From Shewanella psychromarinicola (GTDB lineage: Bacteria > Pseudomonadota > Gammaproteobacteria > Enterobacterales > Shewanellaceae), in NCBI RefSeq assembly GCF_003855155.1, contig NZ_CP034073.1:1922001-1986000 (forward strand): a stretch of 64,000 bases of DNA, given 5' to 3'. Shown here piece after piece: positions 1 through 11,836 of this stretch. Made by a program: the position numbers and the translations under genes. The first letter of the stretch is position 1. The number at the start of each line of letters is the position of its first letter. The notes beneath the pieces are model-generated. The model had not been told where the DNA came from. It saw only the letters and a program-made list of their open reading frames with translations, and did no database searches.

Positions 1-1
1 C

Positions 2-1096
2 TTAACTAATGGCCAATTTGTGGTTGATAATGTGACTTTATCACCCGATGCAAAACATCTTTATTATCGTGCCAATAAAGACCACCCAGGCAGCTATAAT
101 GTTTACCGTGTAGAGATTGCCAGCGGCAAAACAGAACAACTGACTCAGTGGTTAGGCACATTGGATTACAGCTTAAGCCCTGATGGGCAATCACTGTTAT
201 TAACGGCTTCTTCTGCTGTGCACCCTGATGAGCTATACATTCAATCTATTGGTGGCGAAATTAGCCAATTAACCCATTATACCAGCACAGCGTTTACACA
301 ATATCCTTGGCAAGCACCGCAAATAGTCACAGTACCTTCAAGCCATGGCGCGGGGCAAATTTACGCTCGGGTTTATTTGCCACAAGATTATGATCCTCAG
401 CAAGCTGATAAATATCCAGCCGTGGTGTTTAACCATGGAGCCGGTTATTTACAAAATGCCCATTATGGTTTTTCAGGCTACTTCCGTGAATTTATGTTCA
501 ATAACTTACTTACCCAACAAGGCTATGTGGTGATGGACATGGATTATCGCGGTTCAAAAGGTTATGGACGTGACTGGCGTACGTCAATTTATCGTAATAT
601 GGGTCATCCTGAAGTTGAAGATTTGATAGACGGTGTGGCTTGGCTGGCGAAAAATGCTAACGTTGATAGCAAACGTGTTGGTACTTATGGTGGTTCATAC
701 GGTGGATTTCTCACCTTTATGGCGCTGTTTAATGAACCTGAGTTATTCCAAGCAGGGGCCGCATTACGCCCTGTAACAGACTGGGCCCATTATAATGCGC
801 CATACACGTCAAATATTTTAAATACGCCTGACGTTGATCCTATCGCCTATGAGCGTAGCTCACCGATAGAATATGCTCAAGGTTTACAGAAACCATTACT
901 GATCATGAGTGGTGTAGTAGATGACAACGTATTTTTTCAAGATAGTGTGCGCATGGTTCAACGTCTGATTGAATTAGAAAAACCGATGTTTGAAATGGCA
1001 ATCTATCCGGTTGAGCCGCATGGATTTAAGCAAGCTTCAAGTTGGTTAGACCAGTATCGTCGTATTTATAAATTGTTTGATCAAGAACTTAACTAA
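2..1096 (+). CDS. S9 family prolyl oligopeptidase, C-terminal part (partial)
   Basis: This is a serine peptidase of the S9 (dipeptidyl peptidase IV / prolyl oligopeptidase) family, which cleaves short peptides. The reading frame is open to the window edge, so the N-terminal beta-propeller is only partly present. The catalytic alpha/beta-hydrolase domain is complete. The nucleophile elbow GGSYGGF supplies the Ser, VDDNVFF supplies the Asp, and EPHGF near the C-terminus supplies the His, in the usual S9 order. The GTG at position 20 is an internal codon, not a start. The following 100 bp contain no clear partner gene, so it is probably a single transcription unit. Substrate and cell location cannot be judged because the N-terminus is missing. 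Confidence 0.9.
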   Translation, partial: LTNGQFVVDNVTLSPDAKHLYYRANKDHPGSYNVYRVEIASGKTEQLTQWLGTLDYSLSPDGQSLLLTASSAVHPDELYIQSIGGEISQLTHYTSTAFTQYPWQAPQIVTVPSSHGAGQIYARVYLPQDYDPQQADKYPAVVFNHGAGYLQNAHYGFSGYFREFMFNNLLTQQGYVVMDMDYRGSKGYGRDWRTSIYRNMGHPEVEDLIDGVAWLAKNANVDSKRVGTYGGSYGGFLTFMALFNEPELFQAGAALRPVTDWAHYNAPYTSNILNTPDVDPIAYERSSPIEYAQGLQKPLLIMSGVVDDNVFFQDSVRMVQRLIELEKPMFEMAIYPVEPHGFKQASSWLDQYRRIYKLFDQELN

Positions 1097-1198
1097 TTGG
1101 CTCTGGATTCAAAAAAACAAATAAATATCGATTATGGCTTCCTTTGAGAAGCCATAATTTTTATGATTAAGCGATAAAAACAGTAAAAGGCAATGTAA

Positions 1199-2341
1199 GT
1201 GGCAATATCAATAGCAGGTGGAGTTCGGCCCGGAAAAGTCATCGAGATTGAGCGCCGGCTCTATAAACAACTTATTGTGGGTAAGCACAAAGCCAATGCT
1301 ATGCCTGATGAGTTGAGCGTTGAGTTAGAACAGAGTGCCAATAAGCTTGATATTGAGCGTCAAGCATTAAAAGTGCGCCTCGAAAAGCAAGCTAAAGAAA
1401 AAAATGTATTTCTTGAGGTGTCTGCACAGTTAACCCATACGGTTAATCATGCGATAGAGCATCAATTAGCGCATCCACAAATGGTATTAGAGGCATCGGG
1501 AATTAGCGAAAGCCAAATTTTACTGCTCGATTTATTATTACATTCAGACCTTAACATTAATCGACTTCGACCCATTATTGAAAGTATTAGCTGGTTATCT
1601 CGTGATTTAATCAATTTAATTAACAGTCCGGCATCAGGTCACCGACGGCCCAAACATACCGATGTGCAAGTGACTGACATTAAGCTGGTGCTTAACTATA
1701 TCGGGATTGAGAATTTACGCTTACTGATCCCTTATTTTTGCTTACGTCATTGGTTACCTTCAGGTAATGCTAACTTATTGTGGATAACCAGAAAGCTAAG
1801 GCGATATAGCATGGTAAGTGCCATTGCGGCGCAAACGTTAGCTGAGTTACATAATGAAGCGCCGAGTTTGGCCTATAGCTGTGCCTTAATGTATCAATTT
1901 TCTACCTCCATCATACTCAGCCAAAGTGGGCATATGTTTGATAACACTTGGGGGACATGGCTCAGAGAGGCCAGTCACAGTGGCGAAAAACAAGTTTACG
2001 ATGCCATTATGGCAACTGATTTTCCTGCGCAAGCGGTGTTAGATCAAGTGATACAACATAGCCATCGTTTAAATTGGCAATTGCTGACATTACTTAAATT
2101 TGAAGACTCTCCGATAACCTTAGTATTAAAAGAGTTAGATCACGATTACCATTTCACCGAGTTGTCAGCTGATGCCGCGATAGTGGCTAAGGCCAGTTGT
2201 TATGCCAAAGTGCTTTTGTTAGAAGAGCAACAACAAATCGATCCACAAGAAAAGCGAATTATGTTTGATTATTATCAATTTTCAGATCAAGAATTAATTC
2301 GGCTTAAAGGGCAAAATTTTCGTAAGCTTGATTTACTTTAA
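1199..2341 (+). CDS. HDOD domain protein
   Basis: This is a 380-residue protein with a C-terminal HDOD domain, an HD-related fold found in bacterial signalling proteins that usually lacks nuclease or phosphodiesterase activity. The HDOD part begins around residue 95. It contains the typical patterns LLDLLLHSDLNINRL and a following IESISWLSRDLINLINSPASG, the region that lines up with the family signature. The first 90 residues are charged and probably helical (ERQALKVRLEKQAKEK). No GGDEF, EAL or receiver domain is attached, so its input is unknown. GTG is the start I prefer, with AAAGG about nine bases upstream. A role in regulation is inferred from the family only. Confidence 0.75.
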   Translation: MAISIAGGVRPGKVIEIERRLYKQLIVGKHKANAMPDELSVELEQSANKLDIERQALKVRLEKQAKEKNVFLEVSAQLTHTVNHAIEHQLAHPQMVLEASGISESQILLLDLLLHSDLNINRLRPIIESISWLSRDLINLINSPASGHRRPKHTDVQVTDIKLVLNYIGIENLRLLIPYFCLRHWLPSGNANLLWITRKLRRYSMVSAIAAQTLAELHNEAPSLAYSCALMYQFSTSIILSQSGHMFDNTWGTWLREASHSGEKQVYDAIMATDFPAQAVLDQVIQHSHRLNWQLLTLLKFEDSPITLVLKELDHDYHFTELSADAAIVAKASCYAKVLLLEEQQQIDPQEKRIMFDYYQFSDQELIRLKGQNFRKLDLL

Positions 2342-3895
<1,554 letters not shown>

Positions 3896-3900
3896 TTAGC

Positions 3901-3930
3901 AAAAAGTGCACCCCCAGCGTGCACTTTTTT
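3901..3930 (+). terminator. Terminator-like hairpin between argD and astA
   Basis: A perfect 11-bp stem (3901-3911 with 3919-3929) has a 7-base loop and ends in a T run. It begins six bases after the argD stop codon and about 80 bases before astA. It has the form of an intrinsic terminator within what would otherwise be one operon. Confidence 0.8.
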
Positions 3931-4010
3931 GTTTGGGTACGCTGACAACGTAAATATGCGCCGAAATGTATTTCAGCGCTGTTTGCTTGTGGCGCAATGA
4001 GGAGATTAAG

Positions 4011-5030
4011 ATGTTAATCATACGTCCTATCCGTGCAAGTGATTACGATGCACTCTACAGTATCGCAGTCGAGTCAGGCCACGGTTTTACATCTTTACCA
4101 GTTAACGAAGAGTTACTGCGTTCAAAGATTGCTAGGGCAGAGGCATCTTTTATCAAGCATGTTGATAAACCTTTTGACGAAGGTTATTTGATGGTGCTTG
4201 AAGACATGAAAACCAATGAAGTTGTTGGTACCTGTGGTATTGAAGCGGCTGTCGGCATGGAAGATGCTTTTTATCATTACCGTTTAGGTACTGAGGTATA
4301 CCACTCTCAACAAATATCGGTCCGTAATGAAGTTGAAACCCTGACATTATGCCATGACTACACGGGCGCCGCGGAACTGTGTACCTTGTTTTTAAAAGAC
4401 GGTTATCGTAAAGGTAACAATGGTCGAATGTTGTCGCGATCACGTTTTTTATTATTAGCCCAACATCAGCATCGCTTTGGTGAAACTGTGATAGCTGAAA
4501 TGCGCGGTGTTAGTGATGATCATGGCGACTCACCTTTTTACGAATGGCTACAGCATCATTTTTTAGGCATCGACTTTATTGAAGCCGATTATTTATCTGG
4601 CTTAGGCAAAAAAGCGTTTATGGCCGAAATGATGCCGCGAAACCCTGTTTACGTGTGTATGTTGCCTAAAAAAGCCCAAAAAGTGATCGGTGAAGTCCAT
4701 AAAAATACTAAGCCAGCACTGCGTTTACTGCAAGCTGAAGGATTTAGGTTCCGCAATTACGTCGATATTTTTGATGGCGGCCCAACGGTTGAATGTTCAA
4801 TTAGTGATATTCGCTCAGTAAAGAAAAGTCGCTTACTCACGGTTAACATCGGCAAAATGTTACATGCCGATCACCATTTTATTATATCCAACACTTCACT
4901 CGCTGATTATCGTGCATCAGCGATAAAATTATTGGTCTCTGATGAACACGACAATGTACTGCTTAGTCCTGAAATCGCCGCCGGTCTTATGGTTAGCGAA
5001 GGCGAGCAAATTCGTGTTTTAGCAATGTAG
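4011..5030 (+). CDS. astA: Arginine N-succinyltransferase
   Basis: AstA transfers succinyl from succinyl-CoA to arginine, the first step of the AST arginine-degradation pathway. The start at 4011 gives the standard N-terminus MLIIRPIRASDYDAL and has GAGGAG-like spacing just upstream. The ATG 45 bases earlier adds unrelated residues and was rejected. The 339-residue length is normal for the family. Typical segments are VGTCGIEAAVG, FYEWLQHHFLGIDFIEADYLSG and AEMMPRNPVYVCMLP. The next gene, astD, follows after nine bases, and its Shine-Dalgarno sequence overlaps the astA stop codon, so the two are probably translationally linked. astB and astE are not in the window. Confidence 0.95.
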   Translation: MLIIRPIRASDYDALYSIAVESGHGFTSLPVNEELLRSKIARAEASFIKHVDKPFDEGYLMVLEDMKTNEVVGTCGIEAAVGMEDAFYHYRLGTEVYHSQQISVRNEVETLTLCHDYTGAAELCTLFLKDGYRKGNNGRMLSRSRFLLLAQHQHRFGETVIAEMRGVSDDHGDSPFYEWLQHHFLGIDFIEADYLSGLGKKAFMAEMMPRNPVYVCMLPKKAQKVIGEVHKNTKPALRLLQAEGFRFRNYVDIFDGGPTVECSISDIRSVKKSRLLTVNIGKMLHADHHFIISNTSLADYRASAIKLLVSDEHDNVLLSPEIAAGLMVSEGEQIRVLAM

Positions 5031-6500
<1,470 letters not shown>

Positions 6501-6525
6501 CTGATAAATTCATCGCATGATCAGT

Positions 6526-6551
6526 GCTGGCGATGTTAATCGCCAGCCTTA
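6526..6551 (+). terminator. Hairpin between astD and the DUF1338 gene
   Basis: A perfect 9-bp GC-rich stem (GCTGGCGAT, 6526-6534, with 6539-6547) has a GTTA loop and is followed by CTTATTT. It could be a weak terminator or an mRNA-stabilising end. The DUF1338 gene begins about 20 bases later. Confidence 0.6.
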
Positions 6552-6568
6552 TTTAGAAGGATTTAACC

Positions 6569-7366
6569 ATGCATACTGACGTTAATGCTTTATTTGCTGC
6601 CTTATGGCAAGACTATATTCAGATGACGCCGTCAGCGGCGAAAATTCATCAGCTATTAGGCCACGGTGCTCCCATCATCAATGACCATATTGCGTTGCGG
6701 ACCTTTAATATCGCCAAGGTGAATTTAAACGTACTGGCCAAGCATTTCACTTCTCTTGGTTATGTCGACAGTGGTGATTATCAGTTTGTGCAGAAAAAAC
6801 TGATTGCCAAGCATTTTGAACATCCGGATCCTAAACAGCCAAAGGTGTTTATTTCTGAGCTGTTAGTTGAAGAGTTTAGCCCTGAGTTGCAAAAGACCAT
6901 TCATGACTTAGTTGGCCAAGTGGATGTCGCAGCTACTACTGCAGATAATTTCATTTATTCTGGCTGTCATTGGGATCTAGATAAAGCGACATACCAAGCA
7001 TTACTCGTTGAAAGTGAATATGCGGCGTGGGTTGCGGCATTAGGTTATCGTGCCAATCATTTTACGGTTTCAATTAATGATTTACCTGAGTTTGAGCGTA
7101 TTGAAGATGTAAACCAAGCCTTAAAACAGGCTGGCTTTTTATTAAATAGCTCAGGCGGTGAAATTAAAGGGTCGCCAGAAGTGCTGCTAGAACAGTCTTC
7201 GACCATGGCCGATAAAGTGGTGGTGAAGTTTACCGATGGCGGTGTTGAAATTCCAAGTTGTTTCTATGAATTCGCCCGCCGTTATCCGATGGATAATGGT
7301 CAGATTTATACTGGTTTTGTAGCGGCATCAGCCGACAAAATTTTTGAAAGTACCAATGCGATGTAA
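6569..7366 (+). CDS. DUF1338 family protein (2-oxoadipate dioxygenase/decarboxylase-like)
   Basis: This 265-residue protein belongs to the DUF1338 family, whose characterised member HglS of Pseudomonas putida converts 2-oxoadipate to 2-hydroxyglutarate in lysine catabolism using Fe(II). Candidate metal ligands are visible: the first His in NDHIALRTF, the second in YRANHFTVSIN, and the Glu in CFYEFARRYP near the C-terminus. This matches the His-His-Glu pattern of the VOC-like fold. Its place directly after astD suggests it travels with amino-acid catabolism. Whether the substrate is 2-oxoadipate or another 2-oxo acid made by the AST neighbours cannot be told from sequence. Confidence 0.8.
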   Translation: MHTDVNALFAALWQDYIQMTPSAAKIHQLLGHGAPIINDHIALRTFNIAKVNLNVLAKHFTSLGYVDSGDYQFVQKKLIAKHFEHPDPKQPKVFISELLVEEFSPELQKTIHDLVGQVDVAATTADNFIYSGCHWDLDKATYQALLVESEYAAWVAALGYRANHFTVSINDLPEFERIEDVNQALKQAGFLLNSSGGEIKGSPEVLLEQSSTMADKVVVKFTDGGVEIPSCFYEFARRYPMDNGQIYTGFVAASADKIFESTNAM

Positions 7367-7385
7367 TGTTCATCTATCGACAAAG

Positions 7386-7416
7386 AACCTAATTGAGTCA
7401 TCAATTAGGTTTTTTT
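7386..7416 (+). terminator. Terminator after DUF1338 gene
   Basis: A perfect 11-bp stem (7386-7396 with 7401-7411) has a four-base loop and a T run to 7416. It ends the ast-side transcript just before the convergent histidine kinase gene. Confidence 0.85.
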
Positions 7417-7426
7417 ATGGGTATTG

Positions 7427-8761
7427 TTATTGATTAATCAAAATACTGACGCTCAGGCCTTTTAACGTTTCACTGCGACTAAATTGCAATACAAAACCGT
7501 ATTGGTCACAAATCTCTTTAACGATAGATAAGCCTAATCCATGACCCATGGTGGCTTCATCTAATCGAGATCCTCTGGTGGTTAGTGAGGCCATTTGGGC
7601 TGGTTCTACGCCAATACCATCATCTTCTACTTGCAGTAATATTGCCTCTGAATCTGTGTAGCCAATACTGATGTTAACTTGGGTGTTTGCCCATTTAAAG
7701 GCATTGTCGAGCAAGTTGCCAAATAATTCCATGCCATCTTCGCGATGAATTGGAATACGACTTATCTGCTGCGGATTGACTATGGTGCATTGTATATATT
7801 GTTGGTGATGCACTCTATGTAGCGTTTGGATTAAGCTATCGAAATCTTTTGGAATGGCTAATTGTGCCGCGGGTAACATGTCCCCTGTTATGCGTGCCGC
7901 AGCCAATTTACGTTCAATCATTTTATGGACTAAATCCAATTGCTGCTGCATTGCCATCGCGGCATCGGGATGGCTGAGTCCGAGAGCTTCAACTTGTTGC
8001 TGCATCACCGCGAGTGGGGTTTTTAAGCCGTGACTTAAATTACCTAAGTTATTGCGACTACGTTCAATCTGTTTAGCCGTGTAGTCTAATAATTCATTAT
8101 AGGTTTCGGCGAGTGGGCGGATCTCCGCTGGAATTTGTGAAATGGATAGCGAGGCAATCTCACCTTCGCGAAGCTTAGCCAGAGCACCTTGGATTTGATT
8201 CACCGGCTTAAAAGACTGGCGTAAAATAATAAAAATACCGGCGATCATCGCGAGTAACATGCCAATATTGATTGCCAATTTAGCGCCAAACACTTCACTG
8301 AAGACACTACGGCCGATACTGAGGTCTTGGGCGACAGTCAGTGTTGCGGTGTTGGGGCTGTTTGGCGCGCCTATGCCGATAGATAAGAGCTGCATATCAT
8401 TATTTTTGGGCCCTTTAGCCTGCCAAACGCGTTTTTGTTGCGCTTGTAAGGGTTCAATGTGTAACTCTGCATCCCACAAGGACCGAGAGCGAATAGTTCG
8501 GTCGGGCAAATTTAATTGGAAGTAACGTCCTGAATAGGCGGGTCGATAGAAGCTGGATAATTGGCTTTGGTCGATAACTAACTCATCTTCATTGAGTTGA
8601 GTGGCGATAATAATATGTTCTAAATCTTCTTCTAGGCGGTTAATAATTGAGTCATGAAACGCATCTCGCAGCATCGACTCAAACAAAAATAAGCCTATGA
8701 GGGTGGCAATGATGATTAATCCACTGAGCCATAGACTTAATTTAAAACGAATTGAGATCAT
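7427..8761 (-). CDS. Sensor histidine kinase, PhoQ/QseC-like
   Basis: This is a membrane-bound histidine kinase of 444 residues. It has an N-terminal transmembrane segment (about residues 8-28), a periplasmic sensor of roughly 130 residues, a second transmembrane segment (about 163-182) and a HAMP-like linker. The H-box SHGLKTPLAVM carries the phosphorylated His. N-box (LFGNLLDNAFKWA), G1 (VEDDGIGV) and G2 (GHGLGLSIV) are intact, so it should be active. It overlaps the response regulator gene by four bases, indicating a coupled operon behind the PepSY gene. The signal is unknown. PhoPQ-like sensing of Mg2+ or membrane stress is only an analogy. Confidence 0.9.
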   Translation of the reverse strand: MISIRFKLSLWLSGLIIIATLIGLFLFESMLRDAFHDSIINRLEEDLEHIIIATQLNEDELVIDQSQLSSFYRPAYSGRYFQLNLPDRTIRSRSLWDAELHIEPLQAQQKRVWQAKGPKNNDMQLLSIGIGAPNSPNTATLTVAQDLSIGRSVFSEVFGAKLAINIGMLLAMIAGIFIILRQSFKPVNQIQGALAKLREGEIASLSISQIPAEIRPLAETYNELLDYTAKQIERSRNNLGNLSHGLKTPLAVMQQQVEALGLSHPDAAMAMQQQLDLVHKMIERKLAAARITGDMLPAAQLAIPKDFDSLIQTLHRVHHQQYIQCTIVNPQQISRIPIHREDGMELFGNLLDNAFKWANTQVNISIGYTDSEAILLQVEDDGIGVEPAQMASLTTRGSRLDEATMGHGLGLSIVKEICDQYGFVLQFSRSETLKGLSVSILINQ

Positions 8762-9432
8762 TCAATAATGCCATGAAAAATATAACCCTGGCCACGGCGG
8801 GTTTCGATAGCTGTTTTACCCAGTTTTTTACGTAAATGTGTCACGTAAACTTCAACGACGTTACTTTCTTTTTCATCATCAAACTGATAAAGCTTGTCTG
8901 TAAGCTGCTGCTTAGAAAGAAGTTTTTTTGGCGACATCAAAAAGATTTTGAGTAACCTAAACTCCATAGATGTCAGTTCATATTCTTGATCATCGACAGT
9001 AACTTTTTGTTCATTTTCGTCGAGGTTGACGCCGGCATAACATAATTGTTTGGATGATGAGTTTATCCGCCCATGAGCGCGATGAATTAACGCTTGAATG
9101 CGAGCGAGCAGTTCTTGGGTATGAAAGGGCTTACCTAAGTAATCATCAGCACCCGCATTAAAACCTTCAACCTTTTCGTGCCACTGACTGCGCGCTGTCA
9201 ACATAATTACGGGGGTATTGATGCCACGTTCACGCCATTGAGTCACTAATGACAAACCATTTCCATCAGGTAAGCCTATGTCTAAAATGACACAGTCATA
9301 ATTGGTTTCTTTCATCAAATAATCGGCTTCAATAGCTTTGTCTGTGACATCGGTAATATAACCTGCTTGCTTGAGTTGTTTTTCAAGCTCGGCAACGAGT
9401 AATGGGTTATCTTCAACGAGTAACAGTTTCAT
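8758..9432 (-). CDS. OmpR/PhoP-family response regulator
   Basis: This 224-residue two-domain regulator has a receiver domain with the phospho-acceptor Asp in VILDIGLPDGNG, the conserved Thr in MLTARS and Lys in LGKPF. A winged-helix DNA-binding domain follows (LTSMEFRLLKIFLMSPKK, then VEVYVTHLRKKLG and RRGQGYIF). It should act on promoters when phosphorylated by the kinase encoded just downstream. Its start lies inside the end of the PepSY gene (20-base overlap), so all three genes are probably co-transcribed. Confidence 0.92.
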   Translation of the reverse strand: MKLLLVEDNPLLVAELEKQLKQAGYITDVTDKAIEADYLMKETNYDCVILDIGLPDGNGLSLVTQWRERGINTPVIMLTARSQWHEKVEGFNAGADDYLGKPFHTQELLARIQALIHRAHGRINSSSKQLCYAGVNLDENEQKVTVDDQEYELTSMEFRLLKIFLMSPKKLLSKQQLTDKLYQFDDEKESNVVEVYVTHLRKKLGKTAIETRRGQGYIFHGIIE

Positions 9433-9763
9433 GTTTAGTACATTCGCTCGGTAATTGAGTCAATGAATCTTGCATGCCATTAGCTGCATCTAACTGCAGA
9501 TTAACAACATGCCCTTGTTTTAGCTTAAATTGTAGATTATAGCGCAATTTATCTTGGTGTTGATAAAGCTGCGCGTCGATTAAGTGGCCATCACAATACT
9601 GCGATACCCAGGCTAAGTAATCATCTAATGAACGTATATTACCAGAAGAAACCAATTTTTGGACATTGTCGTGATCCAGAGGGAGTTCTTTTGCGGGAAT
9701 ATCTTGTTGGTTAATGGTGATGGCCATTAAGCTGCTCATTACTGTGGAGAACAAGCTATTCAT
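9413..9763 (-). CDS. Small exported PepSY-type protein
   Basis: This 116-residue protein has a short hydrophobic N-terminus (about residues 1-16) that may be a signal peptide. The rest matches the layout of a single PepSY-like domain, as in LIDAQLYQHQDKLRYNLQFKLKQGHVV split into short beta strands. Such proteins often sit next to PhoPQ-type two-component systems and may modulate the sensor in the periplasm. GGAG is present five bases before the ATG. It is first in the three-gene operon and lies just downstream of the crp terminator. The family call is moderately sure; the function is inference from context. Confidence 0.65.
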   Translation of the reverse strand: MNSLFSTVMSSLMAITINQQDIPAKELPLDHDNVQKLVSSGNIRSLDDYLAWVSQYCDGHLIDAQLYQHQDKLRYNLQFKLKQGHVVNLQLDAANGMQDSLTQLPSECTKHETVTR

Positions 9764-9777
9764 GGTCGCTCCAAAAT

Positions 9778-9813
9778 AAAAAAAAGTGGCGTTCAGAGTA
9801 TGAACACCACTTT
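9778..9813 (-). terminator. crp terminator
   Basis: A 13-bp stem (9783-9795 with 9801-9813) contains one position that pairs as a G-U wobble only in minus-strand RNA. On the minus strand it is followed by a run of eight T. It therefore terminates transcripts leaving crp and separates crp from the PepSY two-component operon. Confidence 0.8.
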
Positions 9814-9884
9814 AAGTATCTTGGCTTAAATCAAGCTGAAGCCTAAATGATTAAGGCTTAAACATTTAGCCTTAGTCGTCGTTT

Positions 9885-10520
9885 TTAGCGAGTGCCATAA
9901 ACCACGATTGTTTTACCGTGTGCTTGAATCAAATTTTGTTCTTCAAGCATTTTTAAAATTCGACCAACGGTTTCGCGTGAACAACCGACAATTTGACCAA
10001 TCTCTTGGCGGGTGATCTTAATCTGCATGCCGTCAGGATGTGTCATTGCATCAGGTTGCTTAGCAAGATGTAATAATGTTTGTGCAATACGGCCAGCCAC
10101 ATCAAGGAAGGCTAAGTCGCCCACTTTTTGACTAGTGCTGTGTAAACGATATGCCATTTGCGCAGAAAGCTTCATGAGAATTTCAGGATTAACCTGAATG
10201 AGTTGCTTAAACTTCTTATAAGAAATTTCTGCAATTTCACATGCTTGCTTAGCACGAACCCAAGCAGTACGTTCAGATTGTTCTTCAAACAACCCAAGCT
10301 CACCGATAAAGTCGCCTTGATTAAGATAAGACAGGATCATTTCTTTACCTTCGTCATCTTTGATCAATACTGCGACCGAACCTTTGACGATGTAATATAA
10401 AGTGTCAGACTCTTCACCTGCGTGAATTAAAGTACTCTTTGCTGGGTACTTATGAATGTGACAATGTGAAAGAAACCATTCTAATGTTGGGTCAGGTTTT
10501 GGCTTACCAATCAGAGCCAT
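9885..10520 (-). CDS. crp: cAMP receptor protein
   Basis: CRP is the global cAMP-responsive regulator; in Shewanella it is known to control anaerobic respiration genes. The 211-residue length is standard. The cyclic-nucleotide domain shows the phosphate-binding cassette [18 protein letters not shown]. The C-terminal helix-turn-helix reads [21 protein letters not shown], with the recognition helix identical in style to E. coli CRP. The N-terminus [20 protein letters not shown] is also typical. About 300 bp of divergent promoter region separates it from the plus-strand Sel1/TPR gene. I saw no full CRP site there, so autoregulation is not shown. Confidence 0.97.
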   Translation of the reverse strand: MALIGKPKPDPTLEWFLSHCHIHKYPAKSTLIHAGEESDTLYYIVKGSVAVLIKDDEGKEMILSYLNQGDFIGELGLFEEQSERTAWVRAKQACEIAEISYKKFKQLIQVNPEILMKLSAQMAYRLHSTSQKVGDLAFLDVAGRIAQTLLHLAKQPDAMTHPDGMQIKITRQEIGQIVGCSRETVGRILKMLEEQNLIQAHGKTIVVYGTR

Positions 10521-10817
10521 ATGATATTCCTCGATTGATTAAAAATGAAAGTAAGTAATGTCTAATTAAGCATTCTACGCTATTGAAACGGTGAAAACTT
10601 TGATAGAGATCGTATTTAGAAGTGTGGGTAGTGTATATTAACTTGTTAAATTTTAGATTAAATTTATCTCGTTTGTGATGACTGTCCACTTTTTTTGTGA
10701 ATTAGTCTTCATCATCACTACGATTGGGTTACAGCCAATGGCATTTATCTATTGTATTAGAACTATGTCTTAGCTAATGTTATTTAATCAGCATCATTAA
10801 TAGTTGTCGAGGTATGC

Positions 10818-11597
10818 GTGAAAAAACTGAGTCAAATCGGGGTTGTTATCTGTGTCGTTTTATTAAGTGGGTTAAGTTTGTCTGTAAAAGCGTTTGTGAT
10901 CCCGCCCTCCATTCAGTCTCAGGCGGCGACTAAACTGGTTCATATTCAGATTAAAGCTAAACAGGGCAATGCTGATGCACAATTTTTATTGGGCTTAATG
11001 AACCTTTCAGGACGATTTGCTACTCAAGATACTCAACAAGGTTTGAATTGGATTAATCTTGCTGCTCTGCAGCAACACATAAAAGCACAACAAACATTAG
11101 CGGATTTAGCCTTTGAAGGTAAATTATTTCCGCGTGATTTAGCGCTTGCTGAAAAATGGTATCTGCAAATGGTTGAGCAAGGTGATAAATGGGCTCATTT
11201 TCGTTTAGGGTTTATTTATTCTGCTGGTGGCGATGGCGTGGTGCGTAATTGCGGTAAAGCAATGGAGCAGTTTAGTGTTGCGGGTGATGCTGTATCAATG
11301 GGCAATATTGCTTGGATATTAGCAACGTGCCCTGAAGCTGAATATCGAGATGGCTCGCGTGCGGTGTCGATGTCGTTAAAATTACTTGAGCATGATCAGA
11401 ATGATCCGACTGTATTGGATAACCTTGCGGCTGCATATGCAGAACTCGGTGATTTTACTGCAGCGATTGATACGCAGAAAAAAGCCATTGATGCCTTGAA
11501 GGATTACCCGGAGATTGCGCGCAGCGATGAGTTTATTTTGCGCTTGAAACAGTACCAAAATAATCAAGCTTATCGAGAAATTATCCCGCTTATGTAA
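10818..11597 (+). CDS. Exported Sel1/TPR repeat protein
   Basis: This 259-residue protein has a clear signal peptide (basic KK, then VVICVVLLSGLSLSVKA). Three or so Sel1-like repeats follow (NADAQFLLGLMNLSG, LALAEKWYLQMVEQGDKWAHFRLGFIYSAGG) and a more TPR-like C-terminal part (DPTVLDNLAAAYAELGDFTAAID). Such alpha-solenoids mediate protein-protein contacts in the periplasm or envelope. The start is GTG. It is transcribed divergently from crp, which does not by itself reveal a function. Confidence 0.75.
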   Translation: MKKLSQIGVVICVVLLSGLSLSVKAFVIPPSIQSQAATKLVHIQIKAKQGNADAQFLLGLMNLSGRFATQDTQQGLNWINLAALQQHIKAQQTLADLAFEGKLFPRDLALAEKWYLQMVEQGDKWAHFRLGFIYSAGGDGVVRNCGKAMEQFSVAGDAVSMGNIAWILATCPEAEYRDGSRAVSMSLKLLEHDQNDPTVLDNLAAAYAELGDFTAAIDTQKKAIDALKDYPEIARSDEFILRLKQYQNNQAYREIIPLM

Positions 11598-11836
11598 TGC
11601 TCAGAGTGAGCAATGTGAGTCATTTACTATTATCAACCAATCAGTGTATTCACTTGTTTATCTGAAGGGATAATAGTTGATGTGGGTGCTTGAGCCGCGA
11701 CGTTGTTTGGTTTCGTTAATGTGCTTAATGCACTAACAGAACAAAAAGGGGGATTAGCACTTTAAGCACATCAACTGCCGCTATTTCGCTTGAAATCACG
11801 ATGTCACTATTCTAGCCACCATGACTTAAATCAAGC

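Noticed and set aside
10521..10817. CRP sites for crp autoregulation
   Set aside because: Only half-sites (TGTGA without a matching TCACA) were found in the divergent region, so no operator is claimed.
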